From NCBI GenBank assembly GCA_016744485.1, contig JADGEG010000021.1, positions 1 through 16,436 on the forward strand: a stretch of DNA of 16,436 bases. Reading direction: 5' to 3'. Both the position numbers and the translations under genes were made by a program. The number at the start of each line of letters is the position of its first letter. The first letter of the stretch is position 1. This DNA comes from Arcobacter sp. Its GTDB lineage: Bacteria; Campylobacterota; Campylobacteria; Campylobacterales; Arcobacteraceae. Below are positions 14,777 through 16,436 of the stretch, piece by piece. The notes below the pieces were generated by a model that saw nothing but the letters and a program-made list of their open reading frames with translations, searched no databases and was not told the DNA's origin.

Positions 14777-15898
14777 ATGAAAACAAAATATGATAGTACA
14801 TTAGTAAATAAACTTAATTTTGAAAATGTATTATTAGACTCCCTTCCTAATCCAGTATATTATAAAGACACAAATGGAAAATTTATAAGATGTAATAGTT
14901 CTTTTTCTAAACTTGTCAATACTTCTAAAAAAGATATTATTGGTAAATTAGCTTATAAATTTTTTCCAAAATCTGTAGCTAATCGACATAAATCAATTGA
15001 TAAAATCATAATGAAAACTTTAGAAAACTATGCTGATGAGATCATTTTTCCTTTACAAAATGGTGAAATAAAATATTTTATTTTAAATAAAGCAGTTTAT
15101 TTAAATCAAGATGGCAGTGTTGGTGGAATTGTATGTGTAATGAATGATATCACTCAAAGTATAAAAGAAAAAGAATTTTTAATACAACAAAGTAAATTAG
15201 CAGAAATGGGTGAAATGGTAGCTTCAATTGCTCATCAATGGAATGAACCATTAGTTGAAATATCAGCACAAGTTCAAAAAATACAATTAAATTATCTTTT
15301 GAATAAAGTAAATAAAAATATAATGTCAAATTTTGTTAATGATACAATGGTTCAAATAAAATATATGTCTGACACATTAAGTGATTTTAGAAACTTTTTA
15401 AAACCATCAACTATTAAAAAAGAATTTTTAATTAAAAAATCTATTGATGAAATATTTGAAATAGTAGGAAAACAAATATTTTATTTTAATATAAAAATAG
15501 CTTTTGATTATGAGAATGAGAAAATTAAGATTTTTGGCTATGAAAATGAGTTAAAACAAGTCCTGTTAAATATAATTAATAATGCAAAACATAAAATTAT
15601 AAAAAAAAATAAAAATGATGATTTTAAAGGTATTATTACTATAAAAATATATAGTGATAATGAATTTAATATTATTGACATTAGAGATAATGCAGGTTCA
15701 ATTGATAAAACAATAATAGATCAACTCTTTGAACCATTTTTTACGACAAAAGTAGATGGAACTGGGTTTGGTTTATATATGGCTAAAATTATTATTCAAG
15801 ATAATATGTCTGGAAAAATTTTAGTAAAAAATGATCATGATGATAATGTTATCTTTTCTATTAAAATACCTAAATACACAAATGGAAATATATTATGA
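14777..15898 (+). CDS. Soluble PAS-domain sensor histidine kinase
   Basis: Sensor that autophosphorylates on histidine and passes phosphate to the regulator encoded next. The 373-aa protein has no transmembrane segment. A PAS domain (about 15-130, opening VLLDSLPNPVYYKDTNGKF) is followed by a short helical linker, a dimerisation H-box with H153 in SIAHQWNEPL, and a HATPase domain with N-box NELKQVLLNIINNAKHK, DNAGS, FEPFFTTK and GTGFGLYMAK. Relatives in this phylum usually read IAHQWRQPL, so R-to-N and Q-to-E changes beside the histidine stand out, but all residues needed for kinase activity are present. The start is the first usable ATG; its ribosome binding site is poor (AATGGA region). An A9 run at 15601-15609 lies inside the coding sequence. 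Overlap of its stop with the regulator start (ATGA) marks a cognate pair. A cytosolic metabolite signal is inferred. Confidence 0.88.
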   Translation: MKTKYDSTLVNKLNFENVLLDSLPNPVYYKDTNGKFIRCNSSFSKLVNTSKKDIIGKLAYKFFPKSVANRHKSIDKIIMKTLENYADEIIFPLQNGEIKYFILNKAVYLNQDGSVGGIVCVMNDITQSIKEKEFLIQQSKLAEMGEMVASIAHQWNEPLVEISAQVQKIQLNYLLNKVNKNIMSNFVNDTMVQIKYMSDTLSDFRNFLKPSTIKKEFLIKKSIDEIFEIVGKQIFYFNIKIAFDYENEKIKIFGYENELKQVLLNIINNAKHKIIKKNKNDDFKGIITIKIYSDNEFNIIDIRDNAGSIDKTIIDQLFEPFFTTKVDGTGFGLYMAKIIIQDNMSGKILVKNDHDDNVIFSIKIPKYTNGNIL

Positions 15899-16436
15899 AA
15901 ATACTTTTACTAGAAGATAATCAAACATTAAATGAAACAATAACACTAAAATTAGAACTAAAAGGCTATAAAGTAAGTTCTTATGTTAATGGAACAGATG
16001 CAATTAATAATATAGATAATGGATTTACATGTTTTATTTTAGATATTAATGTTCCTTGTATTGATGGTGTAAAAATATTAAAAAAAATAAGAGATTATTA
16101 TTTAGATATCCCTGTTATTATCATTTCTGCAACTGTAGAGCTAGATATAATAAAACAATCTTATGATTTTGGTTGCAATGATTATCTAAAAAAACCATTT
16201 TTTATAGATGAATTAGAAATTAAAGTTGATAAACTTTGTAAAATACCAAAGAATATAATTAAGTTTGATGAAAACTGTTTTTTTAATTTTGAAGAAAAAT
16301 CACTAACTATTAATAATAAAAAAAATGAACTCACACAAAAAGAAACCTTAATAATGAATCTATTTTTAGAAAATAAAAATACAATTGTATCTTATGAAAA
16401 TATTCAAAATTATGTTTGGGAAGGTGAATATACTTC
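15895..16436 (+). CDS. OmpR-family response regulator, 3' end cut by window
   Basis: Transcription regulator partner of the preceding kinase. 180 codons are visible before the window ends in mid-gene. The receiver domain (1 to about 115) has the acidic pair E7/D8, phospho-acceptor D50 in FILDINVPCIDG, S78 in IIISAT and K100 in YLKKP, so it should be phosphorylated normally. After a short linker the start of a winged-helix DNA-binding domain is visible (ELTQKETLIMNLFLENK, then YENIQNYVW), typical of the OmpR/PhoB type. The ATG overlaps the kinase stop codon by four bases. It may control the upstream catabolic operon, by analogy with AtoC near E. coli ato genes, though AtoC is of the NtrC type and uses sigma-54. 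Confidence 0.88.
   Translation, partial: MKILLLEDNQTLNETITLKLELKGYKVSSYVNGTDAINNIDNGFTCFILDINVPCIDGVKILKKIRDYYLDIPVIIISATVELDIIKQSYDFGCNDYLKKPFFIDELEIKVDKLCKIPKNIIKFDENCFFNFEEKSLTINNKKNELTQKETLIMNLFLENKNTIVSYENIQNYVWEGEYT

Noticed and set aside
15601..15609. A9 run in the histidine kinase as a phase-variable tract
   Set aside because: A-runs of this length are expected in such AT-rich coding DNA, and phase variation in this phylum mostly uses G/C tracts. The frame is intact.

Overview
The window is a very AT-rich, densely packed stretch of bacterial chromosome in which every recognisable gene lies on the + strand. The A/T-rich codon use, the Lys/Ile/Asn-heavy proteins, the AAGGA-type ribosome binding sites and an 'IAHQW'-type histidine kinase H-box all fit a Campylobacterota (Arcobacter-like) organism. 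This is inference; no rRNA or other phylogenetic marker is present. I see no tRNA, rRNA, CRISPR array, complete insertion sequence or phage gene.

Layout. (1) 1-215 is a leader with two AT-rich inverted repeats. It precedes a membrane diguanylate cyclase (216-1985) with a dCACHE-like sensor, HAMP and an intact GGEEF. (2) 2107-6690 is a complete branched-chain-amino-acid-type (HAAT) ABC importer, livJ-livH-livM-livG-livF. A strong hairpin between the binding-protein gene and the permease genes probably sets their expression ratio. (3) 6691-6911 is an AT-rich intergenic region with palindromes and a likely promoter. (4) 6912-14732 is a tightly spaced catabolic operon: VOC metalloenzyme, fumarylacetoacetase-family hydrolase, TRAP transporter dctP-dctQ-dctM, two-part flavin-reductase-like flavoprotein, both subunits of an AtoD/AtoA acetoacetate CoA-transferase, and an AtoB-type thiolase. 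(5) 14777 to the right edge holds a cytosolic PAS histidine kinase and an OmpR-family response regulator that is cut by the window end.

How the genes may work together. The most economical reading of block 4 is an uptake-to-acetyl-CoA module. A TRAP transporter imports an organic acid. The VOC enzyme and the FAH-family hydrolase open or cleave a diketo-acid or ring-fission intermediate, releasing acetoacetate (plus fumarate, if the hydrolase is a true fumarylacetoacetase). AtoDA activates acetoacetate to acetoacetyl-CoA, and AtoB splits that to two acetyl-CoA. The flavoprotein resembles one I recall beside homogentisate dioxygenase genes in Bacteroidetes, which hints at an aromatic (tyrosine/homogentisate-like) substrate. 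However, homogentisate dioxygenase, maleylacetoacetate isomerase and 4-hydroxyphenylpyruvate dioxygenase are all absent here, so the substrate is unproven. The downstream two-component pair recalls the AtoS-AtoC arrangement near the E. coli ato genes, but with a soluble kinase and an OmpR-type instead of an NtrC-type regulator. This module is the best candidate in the window for an undescribed system.
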